Shown piece by piece: positions 1 through 8,535 of a DNA stretch of 64,000 nucleotides. The first letter of the stretch is position 1; every line of letters begins with the position of its first letter. The notes beneath the pieces were generated by a model. It was not told where the DNA came from and did not search any database. It saw only the letters and a program-made list of their open reading frames with translations. The DNA lies in assembly GCA_002951815.1 (NCBI GenBank), contig CP019454.1, positions 1,488,001 to 1,552,000 on the forward strand, in the 5' to 3' direction. A program made the translations under genes and the position numbers. This stretch comes from Sulfobacillus thermotolerans. GTDB lineage: Bacteria; Bacillota; Sulfobacillia; Sulfobacillales; Sulfobacillaceae.

Positions 1-1
1 C

Positions 2-61
2 CTCCTCAGCCAAGCGCGGGATCTTCTTGAAGCCTTAATTGCGAAAGGAGGAGCCCTATGA
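2..61 (+). CDS. C-terminal end of an upstream gene, probably SbcD/YhaO-like nuclease (partial)
   Basis: An open frame enters from the left edge and stops at TGA (59-61), giving a 19-residue tail ending in KGGAL. The stop overlaps the ATG of the next gene in an ATGA junction, so the two are translationally coupled. In Firmicutes the gene before a YhaN-type ATPase is usually a YhaO/SbcD-like metallophosphoesterase, so that identity is inferred from context only; the residues visible are too few to show any motif. Confidence 0.45.
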   Translation, partial: LLSQARDLLEALIAKGGAL

Positions 62-3000
62 GACTACGTTCCCTCCGTGTTCGTCAGGTTTTACATTATG
101 ACGAATTTTCCTTAGAGTTCAATAACGAAGCCTCATTTCATGTATTTTATGGCCCGAATGAAACGGGCAAGTCCACGCTGCTTAGTGTCATTGTGGATTT
201 GTTGTTTGGGGGGCCGATCCCCGAAGCGCTGCGGGCACACTATGACAGCCGCTCCCGGTTGCAAGGGATTGTCGAGCGCGGTGACGATGCTATCTATCAC
301 ATTGAGCGAAAGAAACGATATAACCGTCTGGTGTTAAGTGACCCAAGTCACCCGGAACTCCCTGAAGATGTGTTGTGGCCATTTATAGGCGGATATCCAC
401 GCGATCGCTATATGATGCTGTTTGGGTTTGACCATGATCGCCTTCGCGCGGGCGGACAAAGTTTACTCGAGTCCCAGGGAAATGTGGGGATCTCCTTGTT
501 TGAGGCCGGTGGGGGCATCCAGTATTTAACCAAGATTCTCCAACAATTAAGCCAGCGCTCGGAACAACTGCTCGATCCGTCGTTCAACGCCAGATCCGCT
601 AAGGAACTGAATAAACAATGGCGTGCGTTTACCGAAGCGCAAAAGCGGATTAGGCAGTATAGTCTGCGGGCCGAGGAATGGCACCGGGTCCGTGACGAGG
701 TGGCCCAACACGAAGGCCATTTACAGCATTTACAGCAGCAGTGGCAAGAAGCTCAGGCCCAGTTGCATAAGGTGGAACGGCTCATTCGGGTTCGCCCTTT
801 CCTGATCGAGTGGCAAGAGCATATAAAAGCCATGGCGGGTAAAGCAGTGCCGAAGACGTCTCCTGATGTCGAAGATTATATTCGTCAGCAATTCGAGGTG
901 CTCGATACGACCCAATCCCGCTTGTCCCAACTTCATGATGAATATCAGCGCCAACAAGAACGGATGGGGGAGATTATCCGAGATCCGGCGGTCTTAGCGG
1001 TGTTCGACCGAATTGATGCGTTAGGCGAGGGCTTGCAGCATTTTCTTAAATTGCGGGACCACACGTTGCCTGATGCACGCCGGAATCGACAGGTGCTGCA
1101 GACGGATTGTGAACAGCGGATTAAAAATTTGGCGCCGGGACTTTCGTGGACTGAACGCGAACAGTTGCGGCTGCCTATTGCCGTAGTGGACCGGGTTACG
1201 GAACTGATCAAAGGCCTCGCCGATGTGCGGGTTCGCTATGAGCATGAAAAGGCGCAGCATGATGATATTTTACGCGAACACCAATCTGTCCGAGACCAAC
1301 TAAGTCACGTCGGGCCAGTGATCGATACCGCCGTTCTTAGCCAACTTATTCGAAAAATCCGAGAACGAGGAAATCTAAGTGAACAATTAGCCCTTCTTTC
1401 TCGTGACATCACAAAAAAAACCGTGGACCTCGAGCAAAAAGCGCATCAACAGGCGATATTTACGGGTCCTATCGATCAGCTGGCCACCTTGCCGATTCCT
1501 TTGCAAGACACCATGGACCGTTTTGCACAGCAATGGACATACCTAGAACAAGAACTCGCGGATACGGCCAAGACGCTCCAGACGTTAAGTGCTCAATTGC
1601 AGGAAATCCAAAGGGATTTGGAGGCGTTGTCCTTGCAGGGGACTGTGCCGATCCTTCATGATTTGTGGGTTGCACGTGAACAGCGCGATATCTCGTGGGC
1701 GCAGATTAAACGCGTATGGCTCGAAGGCCATGCGGATGAGGTGCCTCATCCGCATGCGTTGGCCGACGCATATGCCCGGCAGGTGGAGAATGCCGACCGT
1801 GTATCTGACGACTTGCGTTTAGATGCTGAACGTTCGGCACGTCGCGCGATGTTATTGCTGCAGCAAAGACAAACGCAAAAAGCTCTGCAAGATAGCCGGG
1901 AACACCAAGCCAATTTGGAAGAGCAGTTTTCTGCGCTGCGCACGCAATGGGCTTTGGAATGGACAGCCTCTGGGATTGTACCGCGCAATCCTGGGGCTAT
2001 GAAAGAATGGCTCAGTATCTTTTATCGCCCCATGATCCAAATGGTCACAGAGCATCAACATATGGAGGAGGCACGTCAAGCGCTCCTAACGGAGATGGAG
2101 ATGTGGCGCAAAGAGCTGGTCGAGACCTTAGATGAACTGCCTGACAGCGAGGTCGACACGAGTCAACCGTTGAATGCTTTATTAACGCAGGCGGAGCGTT
2201 ATGTTGAGCGGATGAACAAAATGGCGGCCGAGCGCTTGACGCTGGAGGACCAAGAGCATAAATTAGCTGACAAAATTGTGCAACGGCGCGAAACCATGGC
2301 CCGCTGGGAGCGGGAAGGTCAGATACTTAAAGACCAATGGCAGGAGATCGTATCACGCTTTCCTTCATTACCGCCGCGCCCTGAAGATGCAGCGCATTAT
2401 ACGGAACATTTGCGTGAGCTATTGCGGCAGTTAACCACGTTAGAAGGAATCGATACACAGATTCGCTATGATGAGGAGCAATGTCAGGGCTTCAGCCAAG
2501 AAGCGAATGCTGTGGCGCAGATGTTAGGGGAGTCTTTAGCGTCGACGATTTCAGTGGAATCGTGGGTAAGAAGCGTCAGGCATCGACTCCAGATAGCTCG
2601 CGAACAAGAGCAATTGTGGCAAGTGAGTGCTCATGATGCGGGCATTTTGCGTGAGGAGATTGAGAAAGCGCAGGATGCTGTCTCACGGGTCGTGAATGAC
2701 TTGACGCAATACGTATCCTTATGCGATGTGGCAGACCTCTCGGCCTTGAGGGCTTATGTTGTAGCCGCCCAACAATTTCGCGAACTGGATACCAAAGGCC
2801 ATAAGCTGGAACAGACGATTCGGCAAACGGCCGATGGAGTGCCTGTCGAACACTTGCTAGGAGCCTTAAAGGAAATGGGTGATGCCGATAAGCTCTTTGC
2901 CCAACAGCTACAGCTCAAGGATAGGAGCGAGCAGCTACAAGGGGATATAGAGCGTGTCAAAGAGCGATTGCAAGAGGTGAAAGGGCAGTTGGCCTCGCTG

Positions 3001-3579
3001 AGCGCTACCCAGGATGCTGCGGCAACAGCCGCTCAAGACGCGCAAAGGTATTGGGCGGAGGTCGATAAGGCATGGTCTGAGTATTTGCGAGTAGAATTGG
3101 CGAGACGCCTTTTAGCGCGTGCGGTCGAGCAATTCCGAGAACGTAATGAGTCAAGCATCTTACGGCGCGCAGAACACTTCTTTACGCGCATGACGCTGGG
3201 ACAATATGAGGGACTGCTAATCGAATACGCTGAACAGACCCCATATTTATTGGCGGTGCATGCAAGTGGTCAACGCCGTGATATTCATCAACTGAGCGAT
3301 GGGACACGAGACCAATTGTTTTTGTCCCTGCGCCTCGCCTTCGTGGAACAGCACCTCGAGGCATCCGAACCGTTGCCGCTGGTGATGGATGATATTTTAG
3401 TCCACTTTGACGATGAAAGGACGTGGGCAACCTTAGCGGTATTACAAGAACTCTCGCAAAAGACCCAAATTCTTTATTTTACGCACCATCAATCCGTGAT
3501 TGAGCAGATCAGAACACTGCCACACCCAGACGGGATTGCTGTTTATGATCTAAAGGCCTGCATTGGCCAAACATCATAA
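58..3579 (+). CDS. YhaN-like AAA/SMC-type ATPase (SbcC/Rad50 relative)
   Basis: Large cytoplasmic ATPase of the SbcC/Rad50/YhaN family, expected to act in DNA end processing together with a nuclease partner encoded just upstream. The Walker A motif GPNETGKST lies at residues 32-40. A very long coiled-coil region rich in Gln, Glu, Arg and Leu fills about residues 170-1040. The ABC-type signature LSDGTRDQ starts near 1079 and the Walker B motif LVMDDILVHFDD near 1107-1119, followed by a switch histidine (THH) near 1142. No CxxC zinc hook is visible in the coiled coil, which fits YhaN better than Rad50/SbcC. An AAAGGAGG site precedes the ATG, and the start overlaps the previous stop (ATGA). Confidence 0.85.
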   Translation: MRLRSLRVRQVLHYDEFSLEFNNEASFHVFYGPNETGKSTLLSVIVDLLFGGPIPEALRAHYDSRSRLQGIVERGDDAIYHIERKKRYNRLVLSDPSHPELPEDVLWPFIGGYPRDRYMMLFGFDHDRLRAGGQSLLESQGNVGISLFEAGGGIQYLTKILQQLSQRSEQLLDPSFNARSAKELNKQWRAFTEAQKRIRQYSLRAEEWHRVRDEVAQHEGHLQHLQQQWQEAQAQLHKVERLIRVRPFLIEWQEHIKAMAGKAVPKTSPDVEDYIRQQFEVLDTTQSRLSQLHDEYQRQQERMGEIIRDPAVLAVFDRIDALGEGLQHFLKLRDHTLPDARRNRQVLQTDCEQRIKNLAPGLSWTEREQLRLPIAVVDRVTELIKGLADVRVRYEHEKAQHDDILREHQSVRDQLSHVGPVIDTAVLSQLIRKIRERGNLSEQLALLSRDITKKTVDLEQKAHQQAIFTGPIDQLATLPIPLQDTMDRFAQQWTYLEQELADTAKTLQTLSAQLQEIQRDLEALSLQGTVPILHDLWVAREQRDISWAQIKRVWLEGHADEVPHPHALADAYARQVENADRVSDDLRLDAERSARRAMLLLQQRQTQKALQDSREHQANLEEQFSALRTQWALEWTASGIVPRNPGAMKEWLSIFYRPMIQMVTEHQHMEEARQALLTEMEMWRKELVETLDELPDSEVDTSQPLNALLTQAERYVERMNKMAAERLTLEDQEHKLADKIVQRRETMARWEREGQILKDQWQEIVSRFPSLPPRPEDAAHYTEHLRELLRQLTTLEGIDTQIRYDEEQCQGFSQEANAVAQMLGESLASTISVESWVRSVRHRLQIAREQEQLWQVSAHDAGILREEIEKAQDAVSRVVNDLTQYVSLCDVADLSALRAYVVAAQQFRELDTKGHKLEQTIRQTADGVPVEHLLGALKEMGDADKLFAQQLQLKDRSEQLQGDIERVKERLQEVKGQLASLSATQDAAATAAQDAQRYWAEVDKAWSEYLRVELARRLLARAVEQFRERNESSILRRAEHFFTRMTLGQYEGLLIEYAEQTPYLLAVHASGQRRDIHQLSDGTRDQLFLSLRLAFVEQHLEASEPLPLVMDDILVHFDDERTWATLAVLQELSQKTQILYFTHHQSVIEQIRTLPHPDGIAVYDLKACIGQTS

Positions 3580-3617
3580 GGCGTGTCTGGGGTGAGCAGG
3601 TGCGATGAAGAGGTGCG

Positions 3618-3655
3618 CTAAAGTCTCCCGCCTACTAGGGGGCAGGAGACTTTAG
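3618..3655. terminator. Hairpin between convergent genes
   Basis: An 11-bp perfect inverted repeat (CTAAAGTCTCC, 3618-3628, pairing with GGAGACTTTAG, 3645-3655) lies 39 bases after the ATPase stop and before the end of the minus-strand cluster. There is no strong T run, so it is only a probable terminator, possibly working in both directions. Confidence 0.55.
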
Positions 3656-3723
3656 GGGGTCCAAGGCGATGTAGAGTCTTAAGGGATGGTTCTAATCAAG
3701 GTGTTGGAGATGAGAGGGCTGTT

Positions 3724-3972
3724 TCATTCATCATGAGGAAGCGAGGGGGGCAAAGACTCTTCGCTATTTTGTCGCTTGCGCCGGACTGGAGCCATCACTG
3801 CGAGCGCTAAGACCGTGCCGATTCCCAATTCGCCGATGCCCAAAAAGAAAGTGCCCGCTCGAAACGGGAAGAGGGCGAGGCTAATGGTGCCAAATCCTAG
3901 GATTCCCAACACGCTTCCTAGGGCAAAACGTATCATCTCTAATGAACGTCGGCAATTCTTAGGACTTTTCAT
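3724..3972 (-). CDS. Small two-helix membrane protein, unknown function
   Basis: I do not recognise the family. The 82-residue product has a basic N-terminus (MKSPKNCRRS), two hydrophobic segments (about residues 15-35 and 38-60) joined by a short turn, then a basic and acidic tail ending in PSLPHDE. The start is the ATG at 3972, because a GGAGG site sits seven bases upstream; a longer open frame to 4020 has no such site. It overlaps the end of the upstream gene by 14 bases, so it is probably the last gene of the cytochrome b operon and could be a small accessory subunit. This role is inferred from position only. Confidence 0.6.
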   Translation of the reverse strand: MKSPKNCRRSLEMIRFALGSVLGILGFGTISLALFPFRAGTFFLGIGELGIGTVLALAVMAPVRRKRQNSEESLPPSLPHDE

Positions 3973-4918
3973 GGGAATCCTCCATGGATGCATGGTGGCG
4001 GTAAAAGTCTTTCCATACAAGTTTGTACACGCCTAAAAACCACGGGAGGCGATTTAATCCGGGAATCCATGGCATTGCGGCCAGCAAGCACCAGACCACA
4101 AATCCGAGGCTCAACGCTATTGCATCGTTAGCGGGAGAATTGGCGACAAACGGCCATTGATAAATCCAGGTGGGGATGGTCATCCACCAAGCCCCTGGAT
4201 ACCCTGGCACCGCAGAGTGAATAATACCCCATTGGGTTCCTTTTAATTGCAAGGGCGCGGCCGCATTGTGAAGGGGCTGACCTTCAAGAAACAACACATA
4301 ATTTTGGTTATCAAACCGGGTGACAACTTTGGGATTTCGGATGAGCGCGCCGGACAACAATCCACTTTCGCCAAGATGCAACATATCATTCATTAATGTC
4401 TGGACCGGCCCATAGTGACCTGGCGGAACAATGACTCGCCCGGCTTGCACCGTGGCGTGGTTTAAGGCGGCCTCGTAGCGATTAGCCCAGGCGATCTGTT
4501 GCGCACTTGAGGCGCGATCGAATCGATGTAACGCGGGGATGAAGGAGGGATTGACGGTTGCTGCCATGTTTAGCGGTTTAAGAATAAAATCTTGCTTGGC
4601 ATTGAGCGGGTGCAAGATCCCAACCCATTTTTGTACGGCGGACTCGAGATTACCGGTGCCATGGTTGTATGGAGGACCATAACTTGCTATGCGTCCTTGC
4701 CCATTGAGGTCCCTTGTCGTCATCGCCTCAAACGCGACGGGATGTTCTCGCGCGTCTTGTCGTATGGTCAAGGGCGCTTTTTCCGGTACACCAAAGAGGA
4801 TTGCGAGAAGAAGAACGAGACCCATAACAATGGCTAACGTTGTTATAAGATGTTTCATAAAATCTTCGGGGACGTATGTGTACTCAGTGACCATATCTGA
4901 AGGATGGGGATACTTCAT
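3959..4918 (-). CDS. Membrane-anchored protein partnered with cytochrome b
   Basis: A 319-residue protein with a transmembrane helix near residues 23-43, a large polar domain of about 215 residues expected outside the membrane, and a second hydrophobic stretch near 260-285 followed by a basic end. It has no CxxCH haem-c motif and no PEWY motif of a normal subunit IV or cytochrome b C-terminal domain. The start is the ATG at 4918: AAAGGAGG precedes it and its first bases overlap the stop of the cytochrome b gene (ATGA). Translational coupling argues that it is a subunit of the same complex. I cannot name the family; it may replace the usual C-terminal half of cytochrome b, but this is inference. 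Confidence 0.6.
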   Translation of the reverse strand: MKYPHPSDMVTEYTYVPEDFMKHLITTLAIVMGLVLLLAILFGVPEKAPLTIRQDAREHPVAFEAMTTRDLNGQGRIASYGPPYNHGTGNLESAVQKWVGILHPLNAKQDFILKPLNMAATVNPSFIPALHRFDRASSAQQIAWANRYEAALNHATVQAGRVIVPPGHYGPVQTLMNDMLHLGESGLLSGALIRNPKVVTRFDNQNYVLFLEGQPLHNAAAPLQLKGTQWGIIHSAVPGYPGAWWMTIPTWIYQWPFVANSPANDAIALSLGFVVWCLLAAMPWIPGLNRLPWFLGVYKLVWKDFYRHHASMEDSHEKS

Positions 4919-5580
4919 GGTTCTGGGACCTCCTTTTTCGGCGCGGAGTGAGGAGACGAGAGGGGATACGGCGGCACGACACCTTTTAAGCGCACGCGCG
5001 CAATATGACCAAAGATAAGGGCTCCTAGGGTGAGTGGTAGGACCACGACATGCATGCCAAACATCTGGCCCGCATTGGGAAGATTGACCCATGCTAGTCC
5101 CAAGGCATTGAGGCCGTCTTTAGCTTGCACGGCATTCCATTGCGAGTAGAAATCGCCATTAATCAAATAGCCGGTAAAGGCGGTGGGAATAGCGATTAAA
5201 AAGGCTAAAGAACCAAGCAACCAGGTCTCCCGCCGCCCCCCGCGCCACGCACCTGTAAAAAAGACACGCCAGAGATGGAGCATCATAAAAAAGAAAAACG
5301 CTTGCACGCCCCAAAAGTGAATAGCTGCTACAAAACGGTCGGCCGGATTATACGACCAGCTTGCCGGACCATTTGCGGCAAGAACAATCCCTGAAATGAC
5401 GAGGACGACAAAGCTCGACGCAGTTAAAGAGCCCAGCATATACATAAAGCCTTGGGCATATTCGGGCATTGTCTCAGGGAGCCAAGTGTCTAGGGAAAGG
5501 ATGTCTTTGAGCATATTACGCGAGGCAGTGGTCCAGTTGGCGATGACAGTCAACTCCTTTGGATCATGGATATTCGGCAA
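4915..5580 (-). CDS. Cytochrome b, N-terminal (b6-type) subunit
   Basis: Membrane-embedded dihaem cytochrome b of the bc/b6f family, expected to oxidise quinol. Four transmembrane helices are visible. The haem ligands are H88 and H102 in helix two and H177 and H192 in helix four; the wider second spacing (14 residues between) is the b6f/Firmicute pattern rather than the mitochondrial one. At about 221 residues it is the b6 half only. The start is uncertain: the TTG at 5580 lacks a ribosome site, while AAAGGAG (about 5553-5559) points to a start further in, where only an ATC at 5544 has good spacing. No Rieske gene lies nearby. It is coupled by ATGA to the next gene. Confidence 0.8.
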   Translation of the reverse strand: MPNIHDPKELTVIANWTTASRNMLKDILSLDTWLPETMPEYAQGFMYMLGSLTASSFVVLVISGIVLAANGPASWSYNPADRFVAAIHFWGVQAFFFFMMLHLWRVFFTGAWRGGRRETWLLGSLAFLIAIPTAFTGYLINGDFYSQWNAVQAKDGLNALGLAWVNLPNAGQMFGMHVVVLPLTLGALIFGHIARVRLKGVVPPYPLSSPHSAPKKEVPEP

Positions 5581-5993
5581 AGGGAATGAGGAAAGTGGCC
5601 GTCCTTATAAGGGGCCAGCCAGTTTATGTACATTTGAGTCAAGCCGTGCGAGACACCACCGCGCACCTGCTGTGAATGTACGTGACGGGCAATGGGTCGA
5701 TGACCGTGACGGCTTGCGTTCGAGTGTTGTGTACTGACCACTATTCTTGCCTGAATTTGGGTTCCATCGCACCTCTTTTCTAGAGTGAAGGTCTCATCGA
5801 TTATTTTCCATAGCATCCTATCGAAACCCTACTTTATAACCATACTATACAATAGCTCCGAACGAAAATATTGTGTAATGTTTCAAAAACATCCACTGAA
5901 ACTGGAATGCGCCTTTCATTGTGCGGTTGCGCGGGGGGCCTTAGAACGTGAATCAGACGTAAGATAACTGGTCTCACGACTAAGATGCGGCTA
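5581..5993. other. Intergenic region upstream of the cytochrome b operon
   Basis: No credible gene in these 413 bases. The stretch 5830-5880 is AT-rich (TTTATAACCATACTATACAA) and could hold the minus-strand promoter of the cytochrome b operon, but I cannot fix -35 and -10 boxes with confidence. Open frames crossing the region have neither ribosome sites nor protein-like composition. Confidence 0.4.
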
Positions 5994-7175
5994 TTACACC
6001 GGTAGATTGCCCCGTAACACCATATAGGCTTTTTGAAAGAGAGACTTCGCCGCCCATGGCCAATGTCCTGCATGCACGATTTCTCGCGATCCTCCGTAAT
6101 ACACATCGCTTTGCACAAATAAGCCGCGCCCTCCGCCGGTTTCAAGAGCCCATAAAAGCTGGGGGCGGTAGGGCTGTGGCAAGGGACGATGATTTTGCAC
6201 GGCGTGCCAGTGTTTAACAGCAATGTGTGCCTGGACCATGGCACTATGTCCCATCTTGGGCCAGGAATGGCTGACAATATCCCCAACGGCGTAGATCTCT
6301 GGGTAGTGGGGATGATTGAGGTACGCATTGGTGGGAACCCATCCGAACCCATCGTCAAGGTCCGTCCCCCGCAAGTACTCTGATCCGATATAGGGCGGAA
6401 TCCAGACGGTCGCGTCATAACGAATGCGCTGGGTTCTTAAAATGATTTCGCTAGCGGTCACTTGATGATATTGGGCTTCGGTCACGACACCAATGTGACG
6501 CCGAGCCAATTCTTGTTGAAGCCAATGTTGGGCTTTGGGGCCAGCGTTTTCGGCAACGGTCTTGGCCGGAGTAAGGACTGTTATTGTCGAATTGCCTCTC
6601 TGGTTTTGTTGGCGAAGATGGGTATCCCACAAGAAGGCAGCTTCGAGGAGCGGACACTCGCATCCCACCGTGATGGGGGGTGTCCAAGCGGGATTGCTGT
6701 CAATGCCGCCCGCGGCAAATACGATGCGACGGGGAATCTGGTGCGTTAACGTTGATGCCAATTGGCGTGCCAAGTAGTCTTCACATATTCCGCCGCAACT
6801 GGGCTCAAGTCCTTTGATAGTATGCCAACCTGGTCGGCTTCCCGTTGCGATGAAAAGAACGGTGTAAGGGACTGGTGGGTGGTTTGCGGTATGAATCAGA
6901 TGTCTGACAGGATCTATGCCTGTGACGACATCATGGACAAACGTGATCGCATGACGTTTTCGGTAGGCCGTGAGGGGAATCTGGACTGACGACATCACTT
7001 TGTTAGGAGGATTGTTGACAGCGTGCACGAGTCCAGGTCGATAGACCGTATCGCGCCATTGGTCTATGACCACGATGGCCAATTGTCCGGGACGATAGAG
7101 TCGCCGCAGCCAAGTGCTCACGGCCAATCCTCCAAATCGGGATCCCAAAATCACTGCCTGTTCGGTGCGGCCCAC
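5994..7175 (-). CDS. FAD-dependent oxidoreductase, sulfide:quinone reductase/NDH-2-like
   Basis: Two-dinucleotide-binding-domain flavoprotein, probably a peripheral membrane enzyme passing electrons to quinone. The N-terminal nucleotide motif is VILGSRFGG (residues 8-16); an ATGSRPG motif lies at 110-116; the FAD-closing motif is YAVGDIVS with a following PKMGHSA. Cysteines at 127, 131, 172 and 174 fall where SQR family members carry an active cysteine. The C-terminal catalytic cysteine of classic SQR is not evident: the matching segment reads LLWALETGGG. I chose the GTG at 7175 (AAGGA about ten bases upstream, starting just before the nucleotide motif); an in-frame ATG at 7280 would add 35 unlikely residues. 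Substrate is therefore uncertain: sulfide, another sulfur compound, or NADH. Confidence 0.7.
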   Translation of the reverse strand: MGRTEQAVILGSRFGGLAVSTWLRRLYRPGQLAIVVIDQWRDTVYRPGLVHAVNNPPNKVMSSVQIPLTAYRKRHAITFVHDVVTGIDPVRHLIHTANHPPVPYTVLFIATGSRPGWHTIKGLEPSCGGICEDYLARQLASTLTHQIPRRIVFAAGGIDSNPAWTPPITVGCECPLLEAAFLWDTHLRQQNQRGNSTITVLTPAKTVAENAGPKAQHWLQQELARRHIGVVTEAQYHQVTASEIILRTQRIRYDATVWIPPYIGSEYLRGTDLDDGFGWVPTNAYLNHPHYPEIYAVGDIVSHSWPKMGHSAMVQAHIAVKHWHAVQNHRPLPQPYRPQLLWALETGGGRGLFVQSDVYYGGSREIVHAGHWPWAAKSLFQKAYMVLRGNLPV

Positions 7176-7444
7176 GAATCCATCATCCTTGCTGTTGGGT
7201 TCATGGGCGTATTGTGTGTCTCTAGGCGATACTCTATGCGGATTGCCGTTACTTAGGCCTCTATCAATAAAACACAACACTTTGGCTGCAAGGGTCCTCT
7301 TTCAGGGGCGACACCATGATGCGGTCTTGGGGCCGATCCTGGCGATTATCTCACAGTGGGCGGAAATGGGCGACATGCTAGTCACCTTTTCGACGTGATC
7401 CCATATTATTCCTATAACAACAGGGATGGAACGGAGGACTCGTC

Positions 7445-7696
7445 ATGGGAGATGGATCAGAATCTGTAGAAGTGCGTGTAGCTCGGCTTGAGGAGCGGAC
7501 GGAGAATCTTGAGAAGTGGATACAGGTCTTGCAGGCGGATATTAAAGAAACCCAACTGCTCATTGCCGCCTTAGATCAAAAGCTTGACCGGGCCATTGAA
7601 TTGAGTCAACGCAGTGTACCGACGTGGGTCACCTATATCTTTTGGCTGCTGTTTTCCTTATTAGGTGTCATGTTAGGAGGGCGCGTGAAGTTTTAG
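7445..7696 (+). CDS. Small coiled-coil membrane protein, XhlA-like
   Basis: An 83-residue protein preceded by a GGAGG site. Residues 8-55 form an amphipathic, probably coiled-coil helix (repeating RLEER...ENLEKW...LDQKLDRA), and residues 58-77 form one transmembrane helix ending in GGRVKF. This layout matches the XhlA (haemolysin/holin-associated) family in Firmicutes, but no holin or lysin gene lies nearby, so a phage-lysis role is not supported. A membrane-tethered structural or sensing role is equally possible. Confidence 0.6.
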   Translation: MGDGSESVEVRVARLEERTENLEKWIQVLQADIKETQLLIAALDQKLDRAIELSQRSVPTWVTYIFWLLFSLLGVMLGGRVKF

Positions 7697-7889
7697 CAGC
7701 CTCTCTATGCATTGCCTTTGTCTCACGGCTCTTGATGGGGGACGACAGGAAGGGACAAATACCCCTACATTAAAGGATGGTTTCAACCGGCTATCTTATT
7801 CTATAGTGGGGTGTGAACAATTTATGTTTAAAAAGAACTAATGCAAAAGCGCTATGGATTGATTCGGCCTGACCGATGGAGGATGCACA

Positions 7890-8369
7890 ATGACTCTAAT
7901 GACATGGGCTTATTTATTGTTTCTAGCCACTTCTACGGGAGGCGGGGTTCTTTTCTTTGCGTACGTATTGCCAGGGCGCAGGTTTCCGTTAATTGCGCTG
8001 GTGGGTCACCTCATTTTAGCAACTATTACGATGGTTTTGCTCTTGTTCGCCTTTCGCCACAATGGGTCGTCCGTTTACCATATTCTAGGCTGGACGGTAT
8101 TCGTGTATATTCTCACTTTCCTGTTGGGCATTATTTTCTTCATGGCATTTGACATGCGCGGTCGGCGATTACCGCTGCGTTATTTAACTCTTCATGTGTC
8201 TTTGACCATTGTGACGTTTGTGCTATTTACCAGTGCTGTCTCTTTGCGGATTCCCTATGGAAATCCCCAAGGAATACTCAAGACAGGCAGTCAAAGCAGT
8301 TTATGGCAGTTAATCCATCGGCACAATAGCCAGCATCATCATCCCGCTTTACCTCCTAAAGGTCTTTAA
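7890..8369 (+). CDS. Four-helix membrane protein, unknown function
   Basis: A 159-residue integral membrane protein with four hydrophobic helices (about residues 5-25, 33-54, 62-86 and 96-118) and a His-rich hydrophilic tail (HRHNSQHHHP). The ribosome site GGAGG lies before the ATG at 7890. The helix pattern with interspersed histidines resembles small cytochrome-like or DUF420-type membrane proteins, but I see no firm motif and do not assign a function. It is a single-gene unit closed by a strong terminator. Confidence 0.6.
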   Translation: MTLMTWAYLLFLATSTGGGVLFFAYVLPGRRFPLIALVGHLILATITMVLLLFAFRHNGSSVYHILGWTVFVYILTFLLGIIFFMAFDMRGRRLPLRYLTLHVSLTIVTFVLFTSAVSLRIPYGNPQGILKTGSQSSLWQLIHRHNSQHHHPALPPKGL

Positions 8370-8386
8370 TGATTGGACTCCCAATG

Positions 8387-8430
8387 AGGTCCACGACGTC
8401 CTGCGCAGGGGATTTCGTGGACTTTTTTTT
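8387..8430 (+). terminator. Rho-independent terminator
   Basis: GTCCACGA (8389-8396) pairs with TCGTGGAC (8415-8422) and is followed directly by eight T (8423-8430). It closes the 7890-8369 gene. Confidence 0.85.
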
Positions 8431-8460
8431 GCATTAAGAGATCAGAATTGACCATTTCCA

Positions 8461-8489
8461 TTGAATTGAGGAAATATTCGTGGTAACAT
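8461..8489 (+). promoter_or_regulatory. Candidate sigma-A promoter of the lipoylation operon
   Basis: TTGAAT (8461-8466), a 17-base spacer and TAACAT (8484-8489) lie about 47 bases before the first operon gene and just after the preceding terminator. The match is moderate; the position is good. Confidence 0.45.
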
Positions 8490-8535
8490 TTGTACCGTAG
8501 TTAAATAAAGCTTAAGATAATTATGGGGTGAGGCC

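Noticed and set aside
5834-6418. 194-codon minus-strand open frame
   Set aside because: Lies mostly out of frame inside the SQR-like gene; composition (many Arg, Thr, Pro, Ser) is typical of a shadow frame.
7445-8369. Prophage remnant (XhlA-like protein followed by membrane protein)
   Set aside because: No holin, lysin, integrase or structural phage genes nearby, and the genes have ordinary promoters and terminators.
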